Of a stretch of DNA of 46,362 bases, positions 8,684 through 17,959 are shown piece by piece (position 1 is the stretch's first letter; each line of letters begins with the position of its first letter). Under the pieces are notes generated by a model. It saw only the letters and a list, made by a program, of their open reading frames with translations. It made no database searches and was not told where the DNA came from. This DNA is from Aeriscardovia sp. (GTDB taxonomy: Bacteria > Actinomycetota > Actinomycetes > Actinomycetales > Bifidobacteriaceae). The stretch is from positions 1-46,362 of the forward strand of contig JAGBQH010000005.1 of the NCBI GenBank assembly GCA_017632945.1, given 5' to 3'. The translations under genes were made by a program, and so were the position numbers.

Positions 8684-9247
8684 ATGTGCTTGATAGGAAA
8701 AAAACTTGAGGACTTTACAGTTCCTGCATACTACAAAAAGGAAATAACGGAAATTTCCCTTTCCCAAGTGCTGGGCCATTGGTCTGTTTTCATCTTTTAT
8801 CCTGCCGACTTTTCCTTCGTATGCCCCACCGAGCTGGAAGAAATGGAAACCCTATATGACAAATTCAAGGCCGAAGGTTGCGAAGTTTACTCGGTGTCTG
8901 AAGACACAGCTTACGTGCATGACGCATGGGCAAAGTCCAGCGAGGGAATAGGAAAAATCACCTATCCCATGCTCTCCGACAGGGCCGGAGTATTGGCCAA
9001 ATTCTTTGGAGTGTTGTGCGAAAAAACCGGCACCGCCTACAGAGGGACTTTCATAGTGGACCCTGAAGGCATAATCCAGGCCTACACCATAAACAACATG
9101 GGAATTGGCAGAAACGGGGAGGAGGCGCTAAGGACCCTCGAGGCCGCCCAGTTTGTAGCTGAACACGGAGACCAGGTGTGCCCTGCCCACTGGCAAAAGG
9201 AAGATAAGACCATTTCCCCTAGTGAAAACCTGATAGGAAAGATTTAA
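8684..9247 (+). CDS. ahpC: AhpC-type 2-Cys peroxiredoxin
   Basis: Alkyl hydroperoxide reductase subunit C, which reduces H2O2, organic peroxides and peroxynitrite in the cytoplasm. The 187-residue length is typical. The peroxidatic Cys47 is in FVCPTE and the resolving Cys166 in VCPAHW, so it is a typical 2-Cys enzyme. A strong TAGGAGG precedes the ATG. No ahpF is next to it; the reductant may be the thioredoxin system (trxB is at 23814) or another flavoprotein. A glycosyltransferase gene follows after 38 bp, with no convincing terminator between, so the two may share a transcript. Confidence 0.95.
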   Translation: MCLIGKKLEDFTVPAYYKKEITEISLSQVLGHWSVFIFYPADFSFVCPTELEEMETLYDKFKAEGCEVYSVSEDTAYVHDAWAKSSEGIGKITYPMLSDRAGVLAKFFGVLCEKTGTAYRGTFIVDPEGIIQAYTINNMGIGRNGEEALRTLEAAQFVAEHGDQVCPAHWQKEDKTISPSENLIGKI

Positions 9248-9285
9248 AACAGGCCTGTCTTTCTTGGGGCAGGTGAAGGACCCTT

Positions 9286-10182
9286 GTGCCTATGGCTTTA
9301 GATTTTCCGGGCTTTCCTGAAAAGGAAAACCAAGAGCTGGTAAGCGTGATCCTTACCGTCTACAACGTTGAAAGATGGCTTAAAAAGACGATGGAAAGCA
9401 TCCTCGGCCAGACGTGGAAAAATATTGAAGTTATAGCCATAGACGACGGATCAAAGGATGGAAGCGGAGCCATCTTAAAAGAGGCTCAAAGAAAAGACCC
9501 CAGAGTCAGGGCGGTCTTTACAAAAAACAGGGGAGTGTCGTGCGCAAGAAATCTGGGCCTCTCCCTGGCCCGGGGAAAATACATTTATTTTTGCGATTCC
9601 GATGACCTCATGGACCCTCGCCTTGTAGAAGAATGCCTAAAAGCGATGAAGCGCTACGGGGCGCAGATAGCGATGTTCAAATTCGACGGAATAAACGAAT
9701 TTGGCAAGCCTATTGCCAGCTTCTATCCTCACAACCGCTATAAATCCATAGAAATTCTTACGCCCAGGGAAATCATAAAGAAACAAATCAGGGGGAAAAT
9801 CGGAGGTTACCTTTGGTCGTTTCTGGCGGAAAAAAAGGTCTACGAAGGGGTAGAGTTCCCGGAAGGAAGGCTTGTAGAAGACACCGCCAGGATCTGCCAC
9901 ATCTTTGCCAATGCGCACAGAATTGTGAGGCTTCCTGAAGTCTTGTACCACTACCGTCTTCACAAAAGTTCCCTTATGCGCAAAGAAAAGATGCTCATGG
10001 ACTGGAAAAAAGCGCTAAAAGACAGGCTGGAGTTTGTATCGAAGACTTTTCCCGATCTGAGAAGGTGGGCAACAATTCAGACTTTCTCGCCTTTGAATTT
10101 TGATTATGAATCGGTGAGGCAAAACATCGCCATAGGCCTGAGAAGCAAAAGGGAAGGGAAACTCAGTCGTCGCCCAAAGTGA
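9286..10182 (+). CDS. Family 2 glycosyltransferase
   Basis: A GT-A fold family 2 glycosyltransferase of 298 residues. Hallmarks are VSVILTVYNVERWL near residue 20, IDDGSKDGS near 55, NRGVSCARNLGL near 85 and the metal-binding DSDD near 107. The C-terminal half (WSFLAEKKVYEG, ...LYHYRLHKSSLM) is like enzymes that make capsular or exopolysaccharide or decorate cell-wall glycans. Donor and acceptor cannot be read from sequence. The GTG start has GAAGGA five bases upstream; an in-frame ATG two codons later is the alternative. No other polysaccharide genes are nearby. Its 3' end overlaps the convergent DUF3566 gene by 20 bp. Confidence 0.85.
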   Translation: MPMALDFPGFPEKENQELVSVILTVYNVERWLKKTMESILGQTWKNIEVIAIDDGSKDGSGAILKEAQRKDPRVRAVFTKNRGVSCARNLGLSLARGKYIYFCDSDDLMDPRLVEECLKAMKRYGAQIAMFKFDGINEFGKPIASFYPHNRYKSIEILTPREIIKKQIRGKIGGYLWSFLAEKKVYEGVEFPEGRLVEDTARICHIFANAHRIVRLPEVLYHYRLHKSSLMRKEKMLMDWKKALKDRLEFVSKTFPDLRRWATIQTFSPLNFDYESVRQNIAIGLRSKREGKLSRRPK

Positions 10183-10627
10183 CGTGAACTCCGCCTATGA
10201 GCATGCACACCACGTTGTAGAGAAAAGCCCCAATGGTGGCAAGAATTACGACGAGAATAATTTCAAACACTGAAAATATCGTCACGATGCTCAAAATCTT
10301 GCCTATGGAAAAAATGCTCCCCCCGGCCATAGATCCTGCAGACACCCCGGCGCTGGAAATGAGCTTTGAAATGGAGTTGAAAACCCCCATGGCCTTAAGC
10401 ACGCCGAAAAGGACGGCGGCGCAAATCACCTGTATTATGCCCCAGGCTATGGAAAGGAGGAAGGAAACCTTGGCCACGCTCCACGGATCCACCTTCGTTA
10501 CCGACAGCCTCATCCTTCTGGCCTTGGGAATCCTTAGCTTTCTTCCGGTTGGCCTCTTAGAAGCGCTCGGAGCCACGCTCGGGGGCAGATCCTGGGCAGC
10601 GGGGCGCCCGTCTGTATTGTCAGCCAT
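10163..10627 (-). CDS. DUF3566 membrane protein downstream of gyrA
   Basis: A small membrane protein of 154 residues of the DUF3566 family, found just after gyrA in many Actinobacteria (Rv0007 position). It has a proline- and lysine-rich cytoplasmic N-terminus, the conserved RRMRLSVTKVDPWSVAKVSFLL segment in two parts around residue 45, and two long membrane segments (about 58-80 and 115-145). The family has no established biochemical function; a link to the cell envelope or division is only suspected. The ATG at 10627 is chosen because GAGGAGG lies just upstream; the frame extends five codons further to a GTG. It lies 81 bp downstream of gyrA. Confidence 0.85.
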   Translation of the reverse strand: MADNTDGRPAAQDLPPSVAPSASKRPTGRKLRIPKARRMRLSVTKVDPWSVAKVSFLLSIAWGIIQVICAAVLFGVLKAMGVFNSISKLISSAGVSAGSMAGGSIFSIGKILSIVTIFSVFEIILVVILATIGAFLYNVVCMLIGGVHVTLGDD

Positions 10628-10708
10628 TTTCCTCCTCGTCACAGCATAACGGTGAAAAGCCTACGATCGAGAGTTTAAAATTCAATTAAATACTCTAGCA
10701 AATGGCTC

Positions 10709-13207
10709 TCACAGGTCCGCTTCCGCTTTAAAGGCCCCGGTCACTTCATCTCCCGGATCCAGTTCTACGGCTTTTACCCCCTGAGTAACCCTCCCGGACT
10801 CTTTAATTTCAGAGCTGTTAAACCTGATGACCTTTCCGGTATTTAAAACGGGCATGAAGATGTCGGAGTCCTCCTGGAGCACGACCGCCCCCACGACAGA
10901 ACCCCTTTCGTCTTTCATGCTCATGGCCTTGGTGCCGTACCCGTTTCTGAACTGCACTTTGTACTTGTCCAGAGAGGTTTTTTTGGCAAAGCCCTGAGAA
11001 GTGGCCAAAAGCAAAAACGCCTTCCCCTTTTCCTCTTCGGAGTGGCTGGGAACCACCTTCATGCTTATCACTTCGTCGCCCTCTTTAAGCTTCATGGCCT
11101 GCACTCCGGCAGCCTGCCTGCCCAGAGGCCGAAGCTGCTCGTTATCGGCAGAGAAGCGGATGCTCATGCCCTTTTCGGAGATGAAGATAAGGTCGTCTTC
11201 TTCGTTACACAGCCCCGCGCCTATGAGCTCGTCTCCTGGAGTGAGGGAAATGGCTATAAGGCCCCTCTTCCTTCCATTGGCGTAATCGGAGAGCGCTGTC
11301 TTTTTCACTTTTCCTTTCTTCGTTGCAAGGACGAGGAAAGAGGCCTGATCAAAGTTGGAGATCGCGAGCATCTTTTCCACTTTTTCTCCGGGCTCGAGCT
11401 GGAGCACATTGGCTATGTGCTGCCCCTTGGCATCCCTTCTGGACTCCGGAATTTCAAAACCTTTGACTTTATAGAGCCTGCCCATGTTGGTAAAGAAGAG
11501 GAGCCAGTCGTGGTTGGAGGCGGAAATGAAGTGATCTACAAGATCCCCCTCCGAAAGGCTGGCCCCCTTCACTCCCTTTCCGCCGCGGTGCTGAGCCTTG
11601 TACTCGTCTTCAGAAGTGGCCTTGATGTAGCCGGAGCGGGTGAGGGAATAGACCATGGGCTTTTCTTCGATAAGGTCTTCGTCTTCCACCTTTGTCATAT
11701 CCCTAACTATTTCCGTCCTTCTGTCGTCTCCGAACTTTGAAACTATTTCGTCTAATTCTTTTTCAAGAATTTTTACCCTCTTTTCCGGATCCGAAAGGAT
11801 GGAATCGCACTCTTCGATTTCAGATGTCAGCCTGTCGTGCTCGTTTACGATTTTTTCCCTTTCAAGGGAGGCGAGCTGGCGAAGCTGCATGGAGAGAATG
11901 CCGTCGGCCTGGCCGTCGTCTATCTCGAGCATTTCTTTTAGCTTCCCTCTGGCCTCCTCCACGCTTCCGCTCTCTTTGAGGGCCTTTACCACTTCATCCA
12001 CTCTTGAAGCCGCCTTTACCAGCCCCAAAAGGAGGTGCTCCCTCTTTTGGGTTTCTTTTCTGGTGTAAGCGGTCCTCCTCCGTATTACCTCCATCTGGTG
12101 CTCTATCCACAGGCACACAAACCTATCTAGCGAAAGGGTCCTTGGAACCCCGTCCACCAAGGCCAGCATATTGGCTCCGAAGGTGGTTTGGAGCTGAGTG
12201 TGCTTAAAGAGGTTGTTTAAAACTACTTTGGGAACCGCATCCCTTTTGAGGGTGAGGACGATTTTCAGGCCTTCCTTGCTGTTGCTTGAGTCCTCCATGT
12301 CGGCTATGCCCTTTATCACTCCGGCTTTTATAAGTTCGACAATCGAACCCATAAGCCTGTCGGGGTTCACCTGGTAGGGGAGCTCGGTTATGACAAGGCA
12401 GGTCCTCTTGTCTATCTCCTCTACCTTTACCTTGGCCCGCATCACTATGGCTCCCCGCCCAGTCCGGTAGGCCTCTTCTATCCCCCGCCTTCCAAGGATT
12501 TGAGCTCCCGTCGGAAAATCGGGGCCGTGGATAATGGAAATCAGGGCATCTAGGATTTCTTCTTTGCCGGCCTGCGGGTGATCTAGCACCCAGTGGATTC
12601 CCTCTGCCACTTCCCTTAAGTTGTGGGTGGGGATGTTGGTGGCCATGCCCACGGCTATCCCGGCAGATCCGTTTACCAAAAGGTTGGGGAAGCGCGAGGG
12701 AAGAACCGTGGGTTCCTGCTGCTGGCCGTCATAGTTTGGCACAAAGTCTACGGCATCTTTGTCGATGTCCCGTACCATCTCCAAAGAGAGCTGATTCATG
12801 CAGCACTCGGTGTACCTCATGGCCGCAGGCGAGGGATCGGAAGGGGATCCGAAATTGCCGTGGCTAAACACCAAGGGGTAGCGCATGGCCCATGGCTGCG
12901 CCAGCCTCACCAGGGCATCGTAAATCGAGGCGTCGCCGTGGGGATGGTAATTTCCCATGACTTCGCCGACAATCCTAGCTGATTTGGTGGGGCCCTTGCT
13001 GGGTTTGTAGCCGCCCTCCAGCATTCCGTAAATAATGCGCCTGTGTACGGGCTTTAGGCCGTCTCTTACATCCGGAAGAGCCCTGTCGACGATGACAGAG
13101 ATCGCGTAGGCAAGGTAGGACTCTTTCATCTCCCGACTGATATTTACGGGATTTATGCGCTCTTGCGCCTCTTCTTCCTGCATTTGATCAAATAAATCGC
13201 TGTCCAT
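10709..13207 (-). CDS. gyrA: DNA gyrase subunit A
   Basis: Gyrase A subunit, 832 residues, the DNA-cutting and wrapping half of the A2B2 enzyme that introduces negative supercoils. The catalytic Tyr132 is in AMRYTE. The quinolone region reads HPHGDASIYDAL, so Ala93 stands where E. coli has Ser83, as in mycobacteria. The GyrA box appears as QHRGGKG near residue 540, followed by a six-bladed pinwheel C-terminal domain, which distinguishes it from topoisomerase IV ParC. It starts 8 bp after the gyrB stop codon, with GGGGGAAG before the ATG, so it is cotranscribed with gyrB. Confidence 0.98.
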   Translation of the reverse strand: MDSDLFDQMQEEEAQERINPVNISREMKESYLAYAISVIVDRALPDVRDGLKPVHRRIIYGMLEGGYKPSKGPTKSARIVGEVMGNYHPHGDASIYDALVRLAQPWAMRYPLVFSHGNFGSPSDPSPAAMRYTECCMNQLSLEMVRDIDKDAVDFVPNYDGQQQEPTVLPSRFPNLLVNGSAGIAVGMATNIPTHNLREVAEGIHWVLDHPQAGKEEILDALISIIHGPDFPTGAQILGRRGIEEAYRTGRGAIVMRAKVKVEEIDKRTCLVITELPYQVNPDRLMGSIVELIKAGVIKGIADMEDSSNSKEGLKIVLTLKRDAVPKVVLNNLFKHTQLQTTFGANMLALVDGVPRTLSLDRFVCLWIEHQMEVIRRRTAYTRKETQKREHLLLGLVKAASRVDEVVKALKESGSVEEARGKLKEMLEIDDGQADGILSMQLRQLASLEREKIVNEHDRLTSEIEECDSILSDPEKRVKILEKELDEIVSKFGDDRRTEIVRDMTKVEDEDLIEEKPMVYSLTRSGYIKATSEDEYKAQHRGGKGVKGASLSEGDLVDHFISASNHDWLLFFTNMGRLYKVKGFEIPESRRDAKGQHIANVLQLEPGEKVEKMLAISNFDQASFLVLATKKGKVKKTALSDYANGRKRGLIAISLTPGDELIGAGLCNEEDDLIFISEKGMSIRFSADNEQLRPLGRQAAGVQAMKLKEGDEVISMKVVPSHSEEEKGKAFLLLATSQGFAKKTSLDKYKVQFRNGYGTKAMSMKDERGSVVGAVVLQEDSDIFMPVLNTGKVIRFNSSEIKESGRVTQGVKAVELDPGDEVTGAFKAEADL

Positions 13208-13215
13208 GCTTCCCC

Positions 13216-15216
13216 CTAGGCGTCTATGAATTTGACGCTCTTAGCCTCTGCCTCAATAAATTCTCTTCTGGGCTCCACGGCCTCGCCCATAAGCATGGCG
13301 AAGGTGGCGTCTGCGATCTGGGCATCCCCCATGCAAACTTTCTTAAGCAGTCTGGTGGAGGGATCCATAGTGGTTTCCCACAGCTCCTGGGCGTCCATTT
13401 CACCTAGGCCCTTGTAGCGCTGTATTGCATTTTCGCTGCGCAGCTTCCTTCCCTCTTTCTGCCCCTCGCTTATCTTCTCGTCTCTTTGGGCATCAGAAAA
13501 GGCGAAGCTGTCAGGGCCCTTGGTCCAACGGATTCGGTAAAGGGGCGGCATGGCGATATACACGTATCCGGCCTCTATCAGGGGGCGCATGTACCTAAAG
13601 AAGAGGGTGAGCAGGAGAGTGGCTATATGCGCTCCGTCCACATCGGCGTCCGCCATTACTATCACCTTGTGGTACCTGGCTTTGGAAACGTCGAAAGAAG
13701 CCCCGCTTCCGGCCCCGATGCTCGCTATGAGGGTTTCAATCGTCTCGCTTTTAACCATCTTTTCGGTTGTGGCTTTCTCAGTGTTTAAGATCTTTCCCCT
13801 CAACGGCAAAATCGCCTGGAACTTTTGATCCCTTCCCGATACCGCGCTGCCGCCAGCAGAGTTGCCTTCCACTATGAACAGTTCGCACAGATCCGGGTTC
13901 TTGTAGGCGCAATCTTTGAGCTTATCGGGGGTAGTGGCAGATTCCAAGAGAGACTTTTTCCTGCTGGCCTCTCTAGCCTTTCTTGCTGCGATCCTGGCCC
14001 TGTAGGCGTCCTGGGCCTTGCCCACAATTAACTTTCCTGCCGCAGGATGCGCATCCAACCAGGCGTAGAATTTGTCGTTTACTACCTTTTGGACGAAAGC
14101 CTTGGCTTCGGAGTTTCCCAGCTTCCCTTTCGTCTGGCCCTCAAACTGCGGGTTTACAAGCTTTACGGAGACTACAGATACCAGACCCTCCCTCACGTCT
14201 TCTCCACTCAGGTTTTCGTCGCTCGACTTTAAAAGTCCCTTGTCTTTGGCGTATCGGTTGAGGGTGGTTGTGATGGCGGCCTTGAAGCCTTCCTCGTGGG
14301 TCCCCCCGTCCACCGTCTCTATGGTGTTTGCAAAAGTCTTCAGGACGGTCCCGTACTTGGCCGTCCAGGTGAGGGCAATGTCTAAAGAAATGCCCAGGGA
14401 CTTGTCTTCCGCCTTTAGGGCTATCACCTCTGGAAAGAGGGGAGAGGCTGAAGCTGAAGTGCAAAGGTAGGCCACATAGTCAGACAGGCCTCCTTCGTAG
14501 AGGAAGGATGCCTCTTGCTCCTCTTCCGGCTTTCTTTCATCCTTCAGGCTGATAGAAAGGCCGGGGTTTAAAAATGCCGTCTGCTGGAGCCTTTGGGAGA
14601 TGATGTCGAAACTGTAGTCTGTAGTTTCCTTAAAGATTTTAGGATCTGCGTAGAAGGTAACCCGTGTCCCGGTCTCTTTTTCCCCAACCTTTTTGACTTT
14701 CTTAAGCGGCTCTAGGGGCTTGTGGTTCACGTAGGACTGCTCCCAAAGCCAGCCCCCTCTCTCCACTTCCACCTTCATGTCGGTCGACAGGGCGTTTACT
14801 ACAGAAATTCCAACTCCGTGAAGGCCCCCCGACACCGAGTAACCCCCGCCCCCGAACTTTCCTCCGGCGTTTAATTTGGTCATCACCACTTCTACGCCGC
14901 TTTTGCCTTCCCCGGGGACGATGTCTACCGGGATGCCTCTGCCGTCGTCTGTAACCCTGATGCCGTTTTTGGGCAAAATCTCTACTTCGATCTTGGTGGC
15001 GTAACCGGCCAGGGCTTCATCTACGGAATTGTCAACTATCTCGTAAACCAGGTGATGAAGGCCCCGGGAATTTGTGGAGCCGATATACATTCCAGGCCTG
15101 GTCCTGACATGCTCCAGGCCTTCCAAGACCTTGAGATCGGAAGCGTTGTACTGTCCGGGCTGCGAGACGCCGCTCTCGGGCCGTTTAAGATCGCCGTCTT
15201 TTTCGCTAGAGTCCAC
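13216..15216 (-). CDS. gyrB: DNA gyrase subunit B
   Basis: Gyrase B subunit, 666 residues. The GHKL ATPase domain shows EIVDNSVDEALAG, DDGRGIPV and GGLHGVGISVVNALS. Then come the transducer domain and the TOPRIM domain with VEGNSAGGSA, PLRGKILN and DADVDGAH. The first TOPRIM motif has Asn452 (codon AAC, bases 13861-13863 on the plus strand) where Asp is usual (EGDSA); Asp to Asn there is a known quinolone-resistance change in other species. The GTG start has TAGGAGGGG eight bases upstream. The gene is separated from DUF721/DciA by about 120 bp containing repeats and probably its own promoter. Confidence 0.98.
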   Translation of the reverse strand: MDSSEKDGDLKRPESGVSQPGQYNASDLKVLEGLEHVRTRPGMYIGSTNSRGLHHLVYEIVDNSVDEALAGYATKIEVEILPKNGIRVTDDGRGIPVDIVPGEGKSGVEVVMTKLNAGGKFGGGGYSVSGGLHGVGISVVNALSTDMKVEVERGGWLWEQSYVNHKPLEPLKKVKKVGEKETGTRVTFYADPKIFKETTDYSFDIISQRLQQTAFLNPGLSISLKDERKPEEEQEASFLYEGGLSDYVAYLCTSASASPLFPEVIALKAEDKSLGISLDIALTWTAKYGTVLKTFANTIETVDGGTHEEGFKAAITTTLNRYAKDKGLLKSSDENLSGEDVREGLVSVVSVKLVNPQFEGQTKGKLGNSEAKAFVQKVVNDKFYAWLDAHPAAGKLIVGKAQDAYRARIAARKAREASRKKSLLESATTPDKLKDCAYKNPDLCELFIVEGNSAGGSAVSGRDQKFQAILPLRGKILNTEKATTEKMVKSETIETLIASIGAGSGASFDVSKARYHKVIVMADADVDGAHIATLLLTLFFRYMRPLIEAGYVYIAMPPLYRIRWTKGPDSFAFSDAQRDEKISEGQKEGRKLRSENAIQRYKGLGEMDAQELWETTMDPSTRLLKKVCMGDAQIADATFAMLMGEAVEPRREFIEAEAKSVKFIDA

Positions 15217-15229
15217 TTGAATTGCCCCT

Positions 15230-15267
15230 CCTAAAATCGGGCCCTCGTTTTAGAGGCCTAAAATCGG
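15230..15267. repeat. Paired 11-bp direct repeats in the gyrB leader
   Basis: CCTAAAATCGG occurs at 15230-15240 and 15257-15267. On the minus (coding) strand each copy reads CCGATTTTAGG, and the downstream copy runs into the gyrB ribosome site (TTTTAGGAGG). Between them TTTTAG and CTAAAA form a hairpin with a 4-base loop at 15249-15264. Pairing of the upstream element could affect ribosome access. Confidence 0.45.
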
Positions 15268-15337
15268 CTCTCTAGAGGCCCTTTGCTCAATCCAGCATAA
15301 AATATCCACCGGACACATTTTTAAGGCCGAAATGAGG

Positions 15338-15787
15338 CTATTTTTTTGTATTTTGAGCTATTTTTACTTTGACTGTGCCGGAAGCCAGATATTCATTCAA
15401 AACCTTCTCTATCCTCACCTCGTCAAATTTCTTTCTTTTAAGCCAGGAAGGATTGAGGGCTTCTAAATACACTTCATCGCCTTCTAGCCTTAAAAACCGG
15501 TATGCCCTGCTTAAATCGGGAAGCATGTTTTCCCACTCAAGAAAAAACCTTCCCACTTGCGCGCTCCTCCTGACTGCTCCCGCAAAAAGGCCGGAAAGTT
15601 TTTTAACCTCCCTTTCGGGTCTGCCAAATTCTTCCCTTATCCTTTCGGCCTTTTCCTGGCGCACTTCGATGGATCCGGGAAGCGAAGGGGGAAGGTAGAG
15701 CCCCCCTATAAAAGAAATGAGCTTTTCTCCTCCCCCCTCTTTGAGGCAGAAAGGCTTTTTATCCGAGATGCTCGACCGGTATTGCAT
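15338..15787 (-). CDS. DUF721 / DciA-family protein
   Basis: A 149-residue protein at the recF-gyrB position held by DUF721 genes (Rv0004) in Actinobacteria. The C-terminal half carries the family core: WENMLPDLSRAYRF, GDEVYLEALNPSWL and an amphipathic end. DciA proteins help load the replicative helicase DnaB, and DUF721 is the same fold; in this organism that role is inference. The ATG at 15787 is chosen over a TTG four codons upstream because GAGGG is well spaced for it. It overlaps the recF end by 29 bp, so translation is probably coupled. Confidence 0.8.
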   Translation of the reverse strand: MQYRSSISDKKPFCLKEGGGEKLISFIGGLYLPPSLPGSIEVRQEKAERIREEFGRPEREVKKLSGLFAGAVRRSAQVGRFFLEWENMLPDLSRAYRFLRLEGDEVYLEALNPSWLKRKKFDEVRIEKVLNEYLASGTVKVKIAQNTKK

Positions 15788-16838
15788 TCCATCCCTCAAC
15801 TTCAGGCACGTCCTTCCTGCTGGTAGCGGTTATAAAAACCTGGGTTCCGGAGGGAAGGGAAGAAAGGATGGCCGCCCTCCTGTCCGGATCTAACTGGGCA
15901 AAGACGTCGTCTAAAACCAAAATAGGCCCAAGATTTCTAAGCGCTTCAAATTGAGACATCCTCAAAGACAAGGCCGCCATCCATGCCTGGCCGCCACTGG
16001 CCACTTGCGAAAGGGGGAAGCCCTCGAGGAAGAGAGAGAAGTCGTCTCGCTGCGGACCTAAAAGGGCAAACCCCGATGCGATCTCAGCTTCCGTCCTCGC
16101 CTCCAGATGCTTTTTAACTTTTTCAAGCCCTCCTTCTTCAAGCGCTTCAGGAAGAGAGGGCACAAACTTCATATCGGCCTTAAGGCCCGAAAAGCGTTCA
16201 TAGGTCCGGGAAAAGGAAGAAGAAATGGCCTGTGCGGCTTTGGCTCGAAAGCGGGTGAGAGAAAAGGCCAGAAGGGAGAACTGGCAGTTAAAAGCGAGAA
16301 GGGCGGAAAAAAGCTGCGATCTGTTTCCCGCTCCTTCCTCCCTGATTTTTTTTAAGAGGCTGGACTTTTGGGACAAAACCTTCAAAAATTCCCTCCTCTG
16401 GGCGCGGTAGGCCCCTGCCGCTTGAAAGCAGGCTTCGTCAAGAAGGGCGCGCCTCCTGTCGGCAGAGGAGCAGAGGAGAAGGTCGGAAGGGTCGAAGGCA
16501 ACCGCAGGAAGGGGGGAAAGGGTGGAAAAACTTCCCCATTTTCCTCCCTCTTCCCTTGCGTAAAGGCGGGAGGCCTTTATTGCCGCCTGCAAAATCCTGC
16601 TTTGGCCATTTTGTGAAAGAACTTTCGCCTTTACGTCGGCTTCCTGGGCCCCGTGCAGGATCTGAAGGGGAAGGCGGCCGCGCCTGCTGGAGCCTGAAGA
16701 CAAAAGGCAGATGGCTTCGACTATATTTGTTTTTCCGCTTCCGTTGGGTCCGTAGATCACATTGACTCCGGGAGCGGGATCCATGAGCAGATCTCTCCAG
16801 CTTCTGTAATTTTTTAGAGCCAGCCTCTCGATTCTCAC
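15759..16838 (-). CDS. recF: DNA replication and repair protein RecF
   Basis: RecF, 359 residues, an SMC-like ATPase that helps RecR/RecO load RecA at gapped DNA. The N-terminus MRIERLALKNYRSW and Walker A GPNGSGKTN (near residue 31) are characteristic. The ABC signature is the degenerate ASGGQAWMAALSLRMSQ near residue 280, and Walker B is ILVLDDVFAQLD near 315. The GTG start overlaps the dnaN stop codon (GTGA). It belongs to the dnaN-recF-DUF721 transcription unit. Confidence 0.96.
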   Translation of the reverse strand: MRIERLALKNYRSWRDLLMDPAPGVNVIYGPNGSGKTNIVEAICLLSSGSSRRGRLPLQILHGAQEADVKAKVLSQNGQSRILQAAIKASRLYAREEGGKWGSFSTLSPLPAVAFDPSDLLLCSSADRRRALLDEACFQAAGAYRAQRREFLKVLSQKSSLLKKIREEGAGNRSQLFSALLAFNCQFSLLAFSLTRFRAKAAQAISSSFSRTYERFSGLKADMKFVPSLPEALEEGGLEKVKKHLEARTEAEIASGFALLGPQRDDFSLFLEGFPLSQVASGGQAWMAALSLRMSQFEALRNLGPILVLDDVFAQLDPDRRAAILSSLPSGTQVFITATSRKDVPEVEGWNAIPVEHLG

Positions 16839-17959
16839 TTTTCGGGGTCGGCTGGGGTGACTAAATAGCGGTAGGAGAGATCGGGGCTTGCCTCTCTTCC
16901 ATCTTGGCCGTCAAATTCCACTATTTTCACGTCTTCATTCATCCTCAGGCGAATGAAGGGGAGGTTGATTGAAGAGAGCCACTCCGTCACATGGTAGGGA
17001 GTGAAATCCATTTCCGAGGCCCGTCCTATCAGTGTGGCGTCAACCGTCTCCTTGGAGTGAGCCTTCGCATTTGCAACGCTTATAACGGCTTTGGCGGGAG
17101 AGATGTCTACATGCACCCTTCCCTCCCTGGGATCGGCTACGGAAGCTACGCGCTTAAAGGTGGAGAAGAATTGCTCTTTTTCCATGATTACGTTGATTTC
17201 GTAGTCGTCTTTAAACAGCCATTCGGTTTCGGGAAGCTCGGCGGGATCCAAAAGTTGAATGGTCCTAAGTTTCCCTGCGCTCTCAAAGGCGAGGATCTCG
17301 GGGTCATCGGGATCAAATGCGATGCGCACAGGCTCCTGGTCTGAATCGCTCTTGAAAGAATTGGCAATGGACTTCAAAGCAGAGGCGTTCACCAAGGCGA
17401 CGCCCTTGCCCTCTTTTGCGGGGCTCCACTTGGTAACGCACCTGGCTATGCGGTAGCGATTGGTGGCGGTGAAGATAATCTCCGAATCTCTAAAGTTCAT
17501 CCTCACGGATTTAAAGCCCTCAGGGTCATTGGTGGATCTTGAAGCCGCGAAGGCCGATCTCTGCACGCCGTAGGCAAGAGAGGAAGGAAGGATAGTCCCC
17601 TGAACGGGGGGCAGATCCGGGAACTCTACGCTGTCTTCCACTTCGGTGAGCCTCAAAGTAAATCCTCCGGACCACACTTTCACCTCGTTGCCTTCGGTCT
17701 CCATGGAGCTGTAGTCGGAAGAGAGGGACTGGATGCCCTTGAAGGCCAGATCCGCCCAAACGACCGCCGAGCCCTCGCCTTCGATTCGGGCGGGAATAGA
17801 GTAGCAGGCTGCTTGCTCTCTTCCCACGGCCTTCACTTTAAGTTCGTTTCCAGCGGTTTCCAGCCTTATTTTGGAAAACTCGTTTGAAGTTTGAGACAGT
17901 GCGTCTTTCGCCCATGTGATCGCATCTTTCAAATCGGCGGTTCCTACAGACAGCTGCAT
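16835..17959 (-). CDS. dnaN: DNA polymerase III beta sliding clamp
   Basis: Beta clamp, 374 residues, the ring that tethers polymerase III to DNA. Three similar domains of about 120 residues make up the protein, as usual. Recognisable segments are RFRLTEV-like FTLRLTEVEDSVEFPDLP near residue 103 in the first domain and the C-terminal SYRYLVTPADPEK, equivalent to the usual LVMPMR end. The ATG has AAGGAA six to eight bases upstream. It is the first gene left of oriC, reads away from the origin and overlaps recF by 4 bp. Confidence 0.97.
   Translation of the reverse strand: MQLSVGTADLKDAITWAKDALSQTSNEFSKIRLETAGNELKVKAVGREQAACYSIPARIEGEGSAVVWADLAFKGIQSLSSDYSSMETEGNEVKVWSGGFTLRLTEVEDSVEFPDLPPVQGTILPSSLAYGVQRSAFAASRSTNDPEGFKSVRMNFRDSEIIFTATNRYRIARCVTKWSPAKEGKGVALVNASALKSIANSFKSDSDQEPVRIAFDPDDPEILAFESAGKLRTIQLLDPAELPETEWLFKDDYEINVIMEKEQFFSTFKRVASVADPREGRVHVDISPAKAVISVANAKAHSKETVDATLIGRASEMDFTPYHVTEWLSSINLPFIRLRMNEDVKIVEFDGQDGREASPDLSYRYLVTPADPEK

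Noticed and set aside
9248..9285. Terminator between ahpC and the glycosyltransferase gene
   Set aside because: Only a 4-bp CCTG/CAGG stem and no strong T run follow, too weak to call.
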